From Paramecium pentaurelia (lineage: Eukaryota > Ciliophora > Oligohymenophorea > Peniculida > Parameciidae): a stretch of DNA of 64,000 nucleotides. The notes under the pieces are model-generated. The model ran no database searches and was not told the origin of the DNA. It was given only the letters and a program-made list of their open reading frames with translations. Of the stretch, positions 1 to 10,899 are shown piece by piece. Position numbers and translations under genes: made by a program. The DNA is taken from assembly GCA_905183005.1 (NCBI GenBank), contig CAJJDO010000142.1:145734-209733 (forward strand), in the 5' to 3' direction. Every line of letters starts with the position of its first letter. The stretch's first letter is position 1.

Positions 1-213
1 GAATGAGCTATTTGATGTGAAAAGTGTTTAACAAGTACATCCTACATATTTTCTATATCTTAATGCATACGAGTAAGTTTATCATTAACCTATGTTTATT
101 TATTATAATACTTCTTGCATAATGGAATTAAGTTTGCATTCAAATAATTCTTCAATCAAATTGATAATCACATTAATCAATTCTTCTTTAAATTGCATTT
201 ATAAAAATTATTA

Positions 214-2053
214 ATGAGTTTTTCTACAACATGTGAATTCGATCACTCTAAAAATATTCATCGTAAATTTAATACTTTACATATCTCATCAAGAAAACAT
301 ATAGATCCATTAGTAACTACAAAACCATTCGAAACACGTAATCATGGATAACAATTTGAATAACATTTTGCTCATTACTTAAAAGGTGACTTAAATCTAT
401 AAAGATTAATTCAAACACTCAATTATCCAAGATTAAATGCTGAACAATAACTCTAACCTAAACATAGAATGACTCTTAAAATACGTCAATAAACTGAATA
501 AAGAAAAAATTATCTAAAAAGTAAAATTGTCAAAGTTCGCAATCTTATCAAAGAGAAAGTAGCAATCAAGAAACCTCATAATGAAGAAATTAGACAAGGC
601 AATGCTTAAACTCTTACTATAGTATAAACTATTTTAGACATTGCTAATCATAAAGAGAATTCTGGAGGTTATTAAGAGAAATTAATACCAAAAACTAAAA
701 ACTTAAAATAATATAGACTCAATTATGATAATGTTGAACCAGTTTGTAAATTACAATAATAAGTTATTTAATCAATCCCTACAAGATCCTATCTTAAATC
801 TGTACTTGAAAATAATGCTTAACTCTATCTCTAAGAATTACAAGATCAAGCTGAATAACATGATAATAATATCAATAAAATTGTACGTCTGAGTATCTAA
901 ACAAAATAGAATGACTTTACTTTATTTCATAAAGCAGCTAAAACTGATCGTAGAAATTAAGATGGAATCTTAACACATGCTGATGTTTAATTGTATGATT
1001 ATTTATACAACAAACCTAAAGGAGTAATGATTCAAAAACATCCTAAATATATTCAAAATGTTATTGATTCAGAAATTGATTTTAGAAAGAACTTTGGTAG
1101 AAAAGTACTTACTCATCGTCACAAAAGAACTCATTATAATTAAGATCCACCTGATAATCCTGATGATTCTTGTGCTTCTTCTTTATAATCTGCTTGTGAA
1201 ATTAAATTAGATAATTATTATGCAGAAACCAGAGAATGGAAACGTAAATAATATTTACAATTACCCAGACGTATCAAATAATTGATTGCCTTAGAAGAAT
1301 TGAATTAGTAATTCTCACCTATTCATCTAGGAAAGCCATCTATACGACAGTTAATAAATTAGAAACTTAATGACAATAAACATGATGACAATTTAATTTT
1401 TAACGTTTAATAAATTATGTTCTTAAAACGAGAAGCTCCATAAAGTGCTAACAAATTCAACTCAAATAGGTAACTATTATCATCTATCCATTCAGAAAGG
1501 ACACACGTGCATAAGTACCTTCTTTTGAGAATCTTTAAGCAAGAATTAGAGACTTCTCTTACTCCCGTCTATCCAATGTTGTTGCCACTTAACCATAAAG
1601 AAGTGAACCTACTTATTCCCCTTATAAAGCTTAAGGTCTTTAATAAAAGTATTTAATACATTAATAATAAGAATTACTGATACTTTAGGACCACGAACTA
1701 AATCATTCAATAGTGGACATAAGTGGAGAGAATCATTCCAATCTCCTTCCATATCTTCCTAATCCCCATTTAAATTTGTACAATCTCCACCATAAATCAA
1801 ATACAGTATAGAAACTGAATCATATACTAAACCATCTGATTCTTTTAAATATGATTCTTTTCGTACTTCATCTGAACAATTGAAAAAAAGACAAGGACGT
1901 AGTCTTGCAGATGTTGTTTAATTGAATGAAATTGTGGCACTCAGAAATAAAATTGAATCATCCTATGTTAGCAGAAGTTCATTGACTTCTACTTATGTGA
2001 GTGAACTAGTTAAGTTAGCTTAAGCAATAACTACTACTTTAAAAAATGAATGA
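214..2053 (+). CDS. Hypothetical protein, 596 aa, ciliate code
   Basis: Reading TAA/TAG as Gln gives one frame from ATG 214 to TGA 2051-2053 once two introns are removed (1470-1495, 26 nt; 1649-1671, 23 nt, ending AAG). The product is 596 aa, hydrophilic and rich in Gln, Asn, Lys and Ser. A segment starting near residue 235 (FTLFHKAAKTDRRNQDGIL) has the mixed composition of a folded region. The tail is Ser-rich with low-complexity stretches. No signal peptide or membrane segment is visible, and I do not recognise the family. It is followed by a 171-nt gap and a gene on the same strand. The coding status is secure because of the long TGA-free frame and canonical introns; the function is unknown. 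Confidence 0.82.
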
Positions 2054-2224
2054 TTATTTTTAATATACTTTAATAATTCCATACTCATATTATTCATATA
2101 TATAACTTCTTATTTACTATTTCTAACAATATATATATAAATTATAAATAAGTTATAAAAATTAATAAACTATTTATTGAATTCTTATAAAAATATATTA
2201 TAATATTCTGTGGATAGAACCACT

Positions 2225-3064
2225 ATGATTGAATTATTTTCAACATTTTTTGATCGTTTAAGTTCTCATAATCTATAGTGTGAACAAATGCTAAAATCAT
2301 TAGATTAATTTAAAGCTTTATTATATGCAAATGATGGAGATATTGAAAAATATTTTATTGATTTAAATGGATAAAAATCACCATTAAAAAGAGATAGTTC
2401 ATAAACCAAAAAATCAGCTAGTATAAAAACGACGAATAACAAACAATAACTTGTCATTTCAAACGAAAAATATTAGGATGTGGACATGAGATTGATACTG
2501 TGGATTCAAATAGAGAATATATAATTTGTTGTAGATAATCAGTAAATTTAATGATGATTAGTTGTCATTTGATGAATTTAAATAGAAATGCTCAAATATT
2601 TTCAGAGCTATATATTAATTGGATAGTGATGACTTTTTCAAATGTTTAAAATCATAAGATGTATAATTAAATAATTACATCAGGATCCATTAATAACATC
2701 ATAAGTATCTAAATAAAGATGCCAATCATCTACAGGGGAATTATTAAAAGATAATTCAAGATTAGCTGATTAATAAATTTAATAGATAATAAGAAAATGT
2801 CTACGTTGTAATAAAGATGTATAGAACAATGATTCAAAAAGCATAAGCTACTTCTGTATTTCTTGTAAAAACATTGATTAATATTTTATATGTTAGTTAA
2901 AAAATAAAAAATATAAATTAATTCAATCAGCACAATCATCAATTCCTCCAGGTGATATAGTGTATTACTCTTCTGATTCTGGTAGACATGGAGAATCATA
3001 AATCTTGACTATTCTATTCTCTCCTCTTCCTTTTCTCAAATACAATCTTGTTGTTGAAGCATGA
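2225..3064 (+). CDS. Cys-rich zinc-finger protein; 3' end overlaps RAD51
   Basis: The gene runs from ATG 2225 to TGA 3062-3064 with introns at 2542-2561 (20 nt) and 2661-2683 (23 nt), plus one more frame change between 2363 and 2479. The only canonical solution I find there is a 56-nt intron at 2421-2476, far longer than the others, so an indel is an alternative. The product would be about 246 aa. It has a CGHEID segment in the middle, and later a KCLRC...FCISC motif (two CxxC pairs) that looks like a zinc ribbon or treble-clef finger. The last 142 nt of the frame lie on the opposite strand to the end of RAD51; an unseen intron might end it earlier. The family is not identified. Confidence 0.55.
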
Positions 3065-3959
3065 GCCATAATGTTCCCTCCAATTGGTTTTTTTTGATCT
3101 CCCATTGCCATCATTGTACCTTCAACTTAACTCATCACTTAATTAGTTATTACAACTGCTACATTGAACTAAAAGCTTACTATAATTATACTTCATCCGC
3201 CAATCTCTATAAATTCCTTAAGAATTTGCCTAAATGATTTTATCTTGCTGATAATTCTCCTCTACCCAAATAATCTGTTCTGTACAATGCTGTTGCACTA
3301 TCTACTATCAATAAAGCATATTTATCAGTAGACATTAAATTACATGCTTGAACTAATAACTTCATTTATTCATCTACATTATAAGCCCTTGCAAAAGAAA
3401 CATTCTCTAAGACCTCTTCTATTCCTAATTCAAATCTCTTAGCAATTTCACTTAATCTTTCTGGTCTAAAAGTTCCTTCTGTATCTATATATAAACATTT
3501 GCCTCCTGGTCTTCCTTTTGCATCATTCATTTGACAAGTGACTGCTAATGTGTGACAAATTTGAGACTTCCCTGTTCTAAATTCACCAAATATTTCTGTT
3601 ATTCCACCAGTTTCTATACCTCCTCTAAGTAATTTATCAAATTTAGTGCTTCCTGTTGAAATATGTACTATTCTTTCTCTCTATTTTAAAACATCTGTAG
3701 CTGGTTTAAATTAGTTTACTACTAATTTAGCCACAGCCTCAACTAATTTTTCAATCTTGGCATCAGTCATGCCTTTAATATTCATTAAATTCTTTTTTGC
3801 TGTATATGCAATTGATTCACATGTTGTAAATCCTGCATCTTTTAATCTCTATATATCTACTGCACCAAATCCTGGAATTGCTAATTTTTCTAAAGATGTA
3901 TAAGAAATCACATCTTCATATTCATCCTCCTCAATCTGTTCATTTTATTACTTTTGCAT
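2923..3959 (-). CDS. RAD51: RAD51 recombinase
   Basis: RAD51 forms filaments on single-stranded DNA and catalyses strand exchange in homologous recombination and meiosis. The product is 337 aa, the normal eukaryotic RAD51 length, with one 23-nt intron at 3169-3191. An N-terminal helix-hairpin-helix region (IPGFGAVDIQRLKDAGF) precedes the ATPase core. The Walker A motif GEFRTGKS is at residues 125-132, followed by CLYIDTEGTF, the LLIVDSATALYR Walker B strand and the loop-2 region (TNQVMSQVEG). The C-terminus carries AHASTTRLYLRKGRGE and IYDSPCLPE, both diagnostic of RAD51 rather than DMC1 or RadA. The start is the first ATG before the conserved part. Its 3' end overlaps the convergent zinc-finger gene. 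Confidence 0.97.
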
Positions 3960-4349
3960 ATTTTATTTTACTTCAAATTTAAATTATATTTTATGTGAAA
4001 AATATGTTTAAATTACATTCTTATTTATAATAATAAAAAGATCTTAATAATTATCACCATTAATCTAGAATTTAAGTAAAATTTATATTATTTCATCAAA
4101 TTAATAATAATAAGTAAATATTTACTAAAAATTGTAATTAAAATCTTAAGTTTCTAAAGCATATTACTTCTATTTTAATAATTTAAATTATCTTTATAAT
4201 TTCTCAAAAATATTCATATTGAGTATATTATTAAATTATATTACCATAAATCTAAAAAGATTAAATTCTCTAATCATAAAAATGTGTTAATTTTATTAAA
4301 TATATTGAATTATGTGGAAAAAAACGAAATTATTATTAAATTTAATAAT
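3960..4349. other. Intergenic AT-rich stretch
   Basis: 390 nt between the RAD51 start and the stop of the next minus-strand gene. Very AT-rich with many T and A runs; no frame with coding character on either strand. It presumably holds the RAD51 promoter and the 3' end of the neighbouring gene. Confidence 0.6.
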
Positions 4350-5033
4350 TCACATCTAATTCAATGTTTATCTTAAATATTTAGCAGAGATATTTTTCTT
4401 TAAAGCATGACTAGCTCTTAAATCTAAATATTTTGGATGTTTATTTAAAGAAATTGTTGATTTAGTTTGATTTTATGATCTACTTTCTTATAATTTCTCT
4501 TAAAGATTTAATTTCCAATCAATTTAACTGAAATAGAAAGGTGATGATCTATCAAAAATATCAATATTTCTTTTTAAAATTTAAGGAGAAAATGTGCATT
4601 CTTCTAGATCTTTTTGTAACTTAATAGATTAAGAATCAATTAATTCAGATTATTATCTTTCTCTATTTATAATAGTTTTAGACTTAGAAGCTATGATTCG
4701 AGAATTGGAAGTGATTTAGGGTGAAAATGAACATGATTGTTAGAATTTGGTTTCCAATTAATGAATCAATTATTATTGTTTTTCCTTTTTGTGTTATAAA
4801 AAGTATTAACCTAATTTATACATGTCAATATTTGATTGAACAGTTTTTCGATTAGAGCTTGCACTTGTTAATAATTACAAACAAGATGAAGAAGCAAAAT
4901 CAGAAGTTGATTAAATTTTTTTGTTGAGTTTTATTGGTTTAATTTTATTAAATGAGGATACAGTATGTTTTTAGTTGAAGTCATTTGGAATGAGATCTAT
5001 AAAACTTAAAGAATTGTATATATCGATATTCAT
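4350..5033 (-). CDS. Hypothetical basic protein with repeated FSPQI motif
   Basis: This is an intronless frame of 227 aa from ATG at 5033 to TGA at 4350. The protein is basic and rich in Lys, Gln and Ser. It contains the short repeat SFSPQI / TFSPQI twice, about 60 residues apart. I have the impression that such F-[SK]-P-[QK] repeats are common in ciliate and flagellar cytoskeletal proteins, but that does not assign a function. There is no signal peptide or membrane helix. The next gene on the same strand ends its start region only 28 nt upstream, at 5062. The family is not identified. Confidence 0.75.
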
Positions 5034-5061
5034 CAAAAAGAATAAATAATATAATTTAAAA

Positions 5062-5615
5062 TCAATTCAATTTTAATTATTTTCTTTACTTGTCATATAT
5101 TTCTTATTCTAATTCTCCACATACAACTTCCAATTAACAATTATTTTTCAAAACATCTTAAACCTTATTTTTTAAACTATCCAATTTATATTTGACTTCA
5201 TTCTTGATATAAAGTCAATGTTACCTATTCGTATTTTCGTTATGCATTTATATGATTCAATTCTTACTATTAATCCACAATTTCATTAGATAATCTATTC
5301 TTCTCATTTTCTTATGATTTTAATAATAATGACCATGATTCTTTACCATATTTATTAAGTAATTCAGAATTAATTATGCTTAAAGAATATATGATTATCA
5401 ATTTACTTAATTTATGAATATTGATTAAGTACATTTAACTACTAATTGGCTTCTTGAATTTCATGAGTTGATTAAAATTCTTAATTGATATTTGATTTCT
5501 ATTCAAAATCAATTTTAGATATTGGTTATTAAACTCTTTCAATTTCTGATTTCAATAAATCTGTTAATTTAGTTTATGGCATAGGCAAATCATGTAAATA
5601 ATCCTGAGGATCCAT
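5062..5615 (-). CDS. Small coiled-coil protein, 167 aa
   Basis: ATG at 5615 to TGA at 5062 with introns at 5379-5406 (28 nt) and 5203-5224 (22 nt), both ending AAG. The product is 167 aa. After a Pro/Asp-containing N-terminus (MDPQDYLHDLPMP) nearly the whole protein is Gln/Glu/Lys/Leu-rich with heptad-like spacing, consistent with one long coiled coil. It diverges from the plus-strand gene at 5812 across a 196-nt gap that would hold both promoters. The family is not recognised. Confidence 0.75.
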
Positions 5616-5811
5616 ATTTTACATTTCTTATTGAATCATACGATCGACCTTGTTTTTAATATATAAGATTCAATACTATAGTTTAAGTTTTGTTGTCTAA
5701 TTCACCATCAATATAGGGTAATGTATTGACAAAACCTTATTATGGATGTCTATATACTAATGGTAATTTTGAAGAGGGTAGAGCAAAACTCATTTTAATA
5801 TAAATATTGAA

Positions 5812-6348
5812 ATGGATCTATACACTATTCCAAAAAGGAAACTTAATATATTATAAAAGAAAAGGAATCAGACTCTATATGATTTCTAGATTAGTGGAAA
5901 GGCATCCTCTATAAATAAGAAAGTAGAAGATTAGAAAGTTTGTTCTAATAGATATTAGATATAAGATGAAAAGAAAAGTAAACATTAAGTAATTATGGGT
6001 GATCTATTTGAAAATGTTCGGATAAACAAAAGTTTTAATTTTTAGAGTTAGAATAACAGTTTCAATAATCATTAAGCAAGATTGTTTACTCCAGAGACAA
6101 GAATATTAAAAAAGCGAAAGAATGGTAAGGTATTATTTCAATCTATTTCTCGTTAAAATTCTCCATAAAGAACATCTGATTGTCCTGTTGTGTTAAATAT
6201 TACATCATATTTGTATAAAAAAGAACCTAAAGTTAATGTGAGGAAAGTGATTAATTTGAACATGTTAATAGATGAATATGAGTAGAAAGCATTTTTTTCT
6301 GGTAAAAGATAAAATTAATTTGAGTTTCTATATAATTATTACTAGTGA
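5812..6348 (+). CDS. Hypothetical basic protein just upstream of HMG-box gene
   Basis: This is an intronless frame of 178 aa, very basic, rich in Lys, Arg, Asn and Gln, with no recognisable domain. It stops at TGA 6346-6348. The next gene, an HMG-box protein, starts at 6361 in the same reading frame after only 12 nt. The two could therefore be one longer gene with an unrecognised intron or a read-through TGA. I tried GT..AG introns across the TGA and none preserves the frame, so I list them separately. The basic character would suit a nuclear protein or the N-terminal part of a chromatin protein. Confidence 0.65.
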
Positions 6349-6360
6349 TTATAAAATTTA

Positions 6361-6942
6361 ATGGAGAATGATTAATTTGCTCCAAAACCTTATAAAAAAG
6401 AGCTCTTTATTTTTAAAGAGTTTCTTGATGGTATGAGAAATCTGTGCGATAAGTATCAAAAAATATTGCCACATATAAAACAGATCAGAAAGAGACCTAA
6501 AAAATATAAAAAGAGAAATAAAGATCCTTAAGCTCCAAAAATGCCATAATCAGCATTTATCTTTTATTTCAAAGCAATGAAATAAACATTTTAAAAAGAA
6601 AATTAAGGTAGAATTTAAACTAAATATTTAGGTAAGCAATTTTAAGAAATAACATCATTAATAGCCAAAAAATGGAATGAATTAACTTAAGCTGAATAAG
6701 AAGTAAACATATATATGTATATAAATTTGTAGCCTTATTAAAAACTTTCTGAAGATGACAGAAAAAGATATAATGAAGAATAAAAATAATACTCTGTTAT
6801 CTCTTAATAATCATTTAGCAAATATTTATAAAAAAAATTCAGATATGATTAAGGAGATATTGATAGAGAAGATATTTAACCAAAATAAGAAGAAGAAGAA
6901 GAAGATTCATTTGGAGGAAATATAATCTAAAATCATTCTTGA
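6361..6942 (+). CDS. HMG-box protein, 183 aa
   Basis: HMG-box proteins bind and bend DNA in chromatin. The frame runs from ATG 6361 to TGA 6940-6942 with one 30-nt intron (6703-6732) inside the box. After a basic N-terminal arm (KRPKKYKKRNKDPQAPKMP) comes the box itself: SAFIFYFKAM, then EITSLIAKKWNELTQAEQE, then PYQKLSEDDRKRYNEEQKQY. These are the three helices, with the conserved W in helix 2. An acidic tail (QEEEEEDSF) closes the protein, as in many HMGB-like proteins. It has one box only. It lies 12 nt after the preceding gene on the same strand, in the same frame. Confidence 0.88.
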
Positions 6943-7272
6943 ATTTTTATTTGATTATTTCTTAATTATATTAGAGATTATTTTATTAATTTATAAATCT
7001 ATTATTTATATTTTTACCCCCTATATTGTTTTTGTTATGGAATTTCTATCAATATCTAAATTATTATGATATTCCTAATATTTTTAATAAGATCAGAGTC
7101 TAAGTAATTACACTTTTATATAAGATATAAAGATGTATCATAATTTGATCATTTGATAATATTTCATAAATTTCAACAATTCTAAACTCTTTAGAATTTA
7201 TATTGAAATCTTTTATATTAACAATTATTCATATAATTAAAGAAATATTAATGATTTATATATGTTTTATTA
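6943..7272. other. Intergenic region between convergent genes
   Basis: 330 nt between the stops of the HMG-box gene and the CNOT4-like gene. AT-rich, with no coding-like frame and no obvious structure; probably two 3' ends only. Confidence 0.6.
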
Positions 7273-8262
7273 TCATTTTAGAATAAACTACTTTAATTGA
7301 TTTATAGCTTCTTAATCTTCTGGAATATTTGTACTTTTTGTAAATTTGAATCTAGAATTACTATCTCCATCCACTAAATAATATTCTAAAAATACTTTTT
7401 TGAATTATGTTTTCCAATCTCTTTTCCATATCTAAGGGTTTTTATGGTGAAATAGTATCAACATATTTATCAGACAATTATACTAAAATAGTCTCTTCAT
7501 TTATTTATTGTTGTTGAGGCTATTCCATATGACGATCAACTATTTTATATGCTATCATTCGATCTAGTATATTTTGGGTATTCAGAAAGATAGATTTTTA
7601 AAGAGCAGCTTTATAATTAATTTTGGTATAGAATTTTTTGAAATTAATTTAAGCTAATCTTTGAGAATAAGAGAATAACCATTTTGAATTGTTCATTTCT
7701 TCCTAGGATGATAAAAAGGAATATCATTACTTTTTTAATAACTTATGTTGATTCCTTGTCTTTTGGATGCTAGTGTAAATAAACACAATCTTTGATTTTA
7801 CATTATTGTCCTTTCAAGAAATTGGTACAGTATTTGGTGGTTCCAAAAGAGGCTTTGACCAATCTATCATGTAAAGGATATCCTTCACAAGCCGATAAGT
7901 TATTGAAAAATGCTTACTAGTATGGCCATCGATGCTTCCTGTTCATTACGATATGTAATATAGGCTGCATGAGAAGGTGGATTGAAAGTATTACTCTAAA
8001 TTACAATCAATTTTTAAATCTATCCATATTATCCAAAATATTCTGGTTTTCTAAGCAACTTGCATAAAATGACATAGTATACTTCCTCTTTGGCTATTGT
8101 AGGAGCCAAACCAATCACATAAATGAGATTTCTACAAATGATTCTTATTTCTCCAAGTAAACTTTTGTTCTGTAGATTTAATTCTCTAAAGTTATACAGA
8201 AATCTTGGAGACTCTTATTGATCATCACTATATTATTCATCTGAATTGTCTGAATTTTGCAT
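7273..8262 (-). CDS. CNOT4-like RRM/CCCH protein without RING, with 1-nt frameshift
   Basis: Resembles the RNA-binding half of Not4/CNOT4, the ubiquitin ligase of the CCR4-NOT complex. ATG 8262, TGA 7273, introns 7703-7730 (28 nt) and 7374-7395 (22 nt). An RRM-like domain begins with RNLIYVIGLAPTIAKEEV and continues with LRKPEYFGQYGQI. It is followed by VKASFGTTKYC and a CCCH finger (C-x(8)-C-x(5)-C-x(3)-H) in the order found in CNOT4. The frame breaks at 7914-7915: an extra A on the minus strand separates EASMAILV from AFFNNLSACEGYPL. Without it the product is 312 aa. The N-terminal RING of CNOT4 is absent; the protein starts about 40 residues before the RRM. Either an assembly or sequence error or a decaying gene. 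Confidence 0.78.
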
Positions 8263-8286
8263 TTAATTATTATATTATTTTAGATA

Positions 8287-9084
8287 TCAATGTTCTTGAG
8301 CTGCTAAGATTTTATTTAAAGTTTCCTCCAAGACTCCTAAAACATCATTTTCAGTAGCTTCCCTCTCTCTCTTCTCTTCATCTATTTCCCTTTTAATCCT
8401 ATTCACAACATCCTTCAACATCTCAAATAAATTCTACTCACTCTATTATCTACTGATCTTTTCAGACTGTATTATCTATTACAACCTTAACAATTCATCA
8501 TTTAACTTCCCATTAATATTTCTATCCATATCATCTCTCTCCTTTATGTTTTATTACAGCATCTCTTACAACTATGGTAAATCACACTATCCTCAAATAT
8601 ATTCATTATATACCTCCAAACAACCATTTATCTCTTTTATCTATTCATTTCTCTCATGTTTCTCAGAATTTATCTGTTCTCGCAACTCTGAAATATCTTA
8701 TTCTACTTTTTCATTGAATTTCTATTAACTCTCCTCTCTTAATTTACTAAGTTCCTCCAACTATTAATTAACACTCTCCTCTGCTTTTTACATATCCTCA
8801 ATCATCTATTATTCATCCTCTTATTTTGGTTCTTACTCTGTCAACACAGATTGAACATATTCTAATCCTTCCTTAATCTTTGCTACCTTCTCTTCTAAAG
8901 TTTCTCTCAAATCCTTTATTGCTGTTTCCATTATTTCTACTCTCTCCTCTGCCTCCTTTATTCTTTAAGTCTATCAAAATTATTATCTACACTATACTTG
9001 ATCTTTCCTTCCTAAATGAATCTCACTCAATTAACCAACTATTTTCTCAGCCCTACTTCTAGTAGGAGAGTATGCTCTGCTCAT
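8287..9084 (-). CDS. SF-assemblin / beta-giardin-like coiled-coil protein
   Basis: SF-assemblins are segmented coiled-coil proteins that build striated fibres attached to basal bodies. The gene has introns at 8971-8997 and 8587-8613 (27 nt each) and encodes 247 aa, close to the family's length. A short non-helical head rich in Ser/Arg/Pro (MSRAYSPTRSRAEKI) is followed by an uninterrupted, highly charged rod (Glu, Lys, Gln, Leu heptads) to the C-terminus. Head-plus-rod organisation and composition match SF-assemblin; the assignment rests on this architecture rather than on an alignment, so another basal-body coiled-coil protein is possible. It lies 24 nt upstream of the CNOT4-like gene on the same strand. 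Confidence 0.68.
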
Positions 9085-9707
9085 CAATAAAATTTATTTA
9101 ATCAAATTAAAATCCGATATACTTACTTATTACTAAACAACATTGTATTTTTAATTATCTTTCTTTTTTTTCACTTCACTAAACTCCTCATGTTTTCTAT
9201 TATATTTAATTACAATATCATTATTAAATATAAATTTATCTTTAATATCAAAATTAAGATGCTATACAGATTATAAATTAATCCAACATTATTAAAGTCT
9301 CCAAAACTTACATTTAGATATAATACTTACTAAAAATATGAATAAGCTTTAATATTTAAGTAACATCTTTTATAAAGTAGATTCACTTTAGAAATGTATT
9401 ATGTTTTTCTTATATATAGTAAATATAAAGAAACAAAGCATTAATTCTTTTAAGATTTAAGTTGAGATAAAATATAACGATCACTCTTAAGTAGATATTA
9501 TAATTTCTCCTTAACGCTAATATAATTATTTTTAGATTCATTTCAGATCATAAAATAAATATGAGAATTAAATAAATTACTTAATTTATCTTCATTAAAA
9601 GGTATTTAATTAAATTTGATAATTACTTACTTAAGTAGACATTTTTATATGATGCCTCATTCAGTAAAATATATATATATAATACTATTATTTATTATAA
9701 ATTATTT
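9085..9707. other. Divergent intergenic region upstream of glutamine synthetase
   Basis: 623 nt between the divergently transcribed SF-assemblin-like and glutamine synthetase genes. Very AT-rich with a short TA run just before 9700. I see no coding frame. It should contain both promoters. Confidence 0.6.
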
Positions 9708-10875
9708 ATGACAGAAACAATTGAAAACTTAAGGGATTTTAACTATTTCAAATTAAACACCAATAAACATGTGTTAGTAGAATATATTTGGATAGATGGT
9801 ACTGGAGAGAGACTGAGATCAAAAACAAAAGTGTACAATACAGCAATTTAAAGTTTGGAAGATGTTGAATGGTGGACATTTGATGGTTCATCTACAGATT
9901 AAGCAATCACAAAATTTAGTGAGATTTTCTTAAAGCCTGTTTGTATGGTAAGAGATCCATTTCGTGGAGATCCACATAAATTTGTATTATGTGAGACATA
10001 CAAACCAGATCGTAAAACACCTGCACGTTTTAATTTTAGATGGATTGCTGAAAAAATAATGTAAGAAGCAAATGAAAGTGATCCTTGGTTTGGTATAGAA
10101 TAAGAATATTTTATGTTAAAGAGAACAGGGACAACTCATTTATGGCCTTTGGGATGGCCAGTAGGAGGTTTTCCATATTAATAAGGAAGATATTATTGTT
10201 CAATTGGAGAACGCAATAATTTTGGAAGAGCATTGTCTGAAGCACATTAAAGAGCATGTCTTTATGCTGGACTTAAATTATCAGGAATAAATTCAGAAGT
10301 AGCTCCTTCATAATGGGAATTTTAAATAGGAATTGCACATGGTATAGAGGCAGGGGATCATTTATGGTTGGCTAGATATATATTAGAGAGATTAGGTGAA
10401 GAATTTGGAATTGATATCAATTATGATCCAAAGCCAATTCAAGGAGATTGGAATGGCACTGGAGCTCATTGTAATTTCTCAACAACAAATACAAGAGAGT
10501 AAGGTGGTTATGAATACATTAAAGAATTTATGTTACCACTTTTAGAAAAGAATCATTAAAAAATGATGTTGTTGTATGGATTAAACAATGAAGCGAGATT
10601 GACTGGTAAACATGAGACTGGAGAATATAATCAATTTACATGGGGAGATGGCTCTAGGGGATGTTCTATAAGAGTACCAATAATTACAAAAGAATTAGGG
10701 AAGGGGTAATAATATATATTAATTATATAATTGTAGGTATTTGGAAGATCGAAGACCTGCAGCCAATATGGATCCATATCTTGTATGTAGTGCTTTGGTT
10801 GATGCAACTTGTATGAATGGGAAGAATCTTATGACTCTTATTGAATAATTTGCTGAATCATTAAAGCAATTATGA
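9708..10875 (+). CDS. GLUL: Glutamine synthetase, eukaryotic type II
   Basis: Joins ammonia to glutamate using ATP to make glutamine. The product is 378 aa, the usual size of a GSII enzyme, with one intron (10706-10736, 31 nt) near the 3' end. Conserved blocks appear in order: VEWWTFDGSSTDQA, RDPFRGDPHKFVLCE, WFGIEQEYF (metal ligands), APSQWEFQIG, GDWNGTGAHCNFST (ATP site), TGKHETG, FTWGDGSRGCSIRVP and YLEDRRPAANMDPY. There is no organelle presequence, which suggests the cytosolic enzyme. The start ATG lies directly before the conserved N-terminal beta-grasp domain. The stop is only 24 nt from the TRAPPC5 start on the same strand. Confidence 0.97.
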
Positions 10876-10899
10876 TTATGTTAGTTAATTCATATAATC

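Noticed and set aside
1649..1688. 40-nt intron in the first gene
   Set aside because: Ending at 1688 leaves the wrong phase; ending at 1671 (23 nt) keeps the frame to the TGA, so the shorter intron is used.
6320..6382. GT..AG introns that would splice out the TGA between the basic ORF and the HMG gene
   Set aside because: The plausible ones (22 or 43 nt) do not preserve the downstream HMG frame.
8546..9062. Two ~60-aa plus-strand ORFs
   Set aside because: Antisense to the SF-assemblin-like coiled coil; Leu/Phe/Ser-rich translations are what a reversed Lys/Glu-rich coding strand gives.
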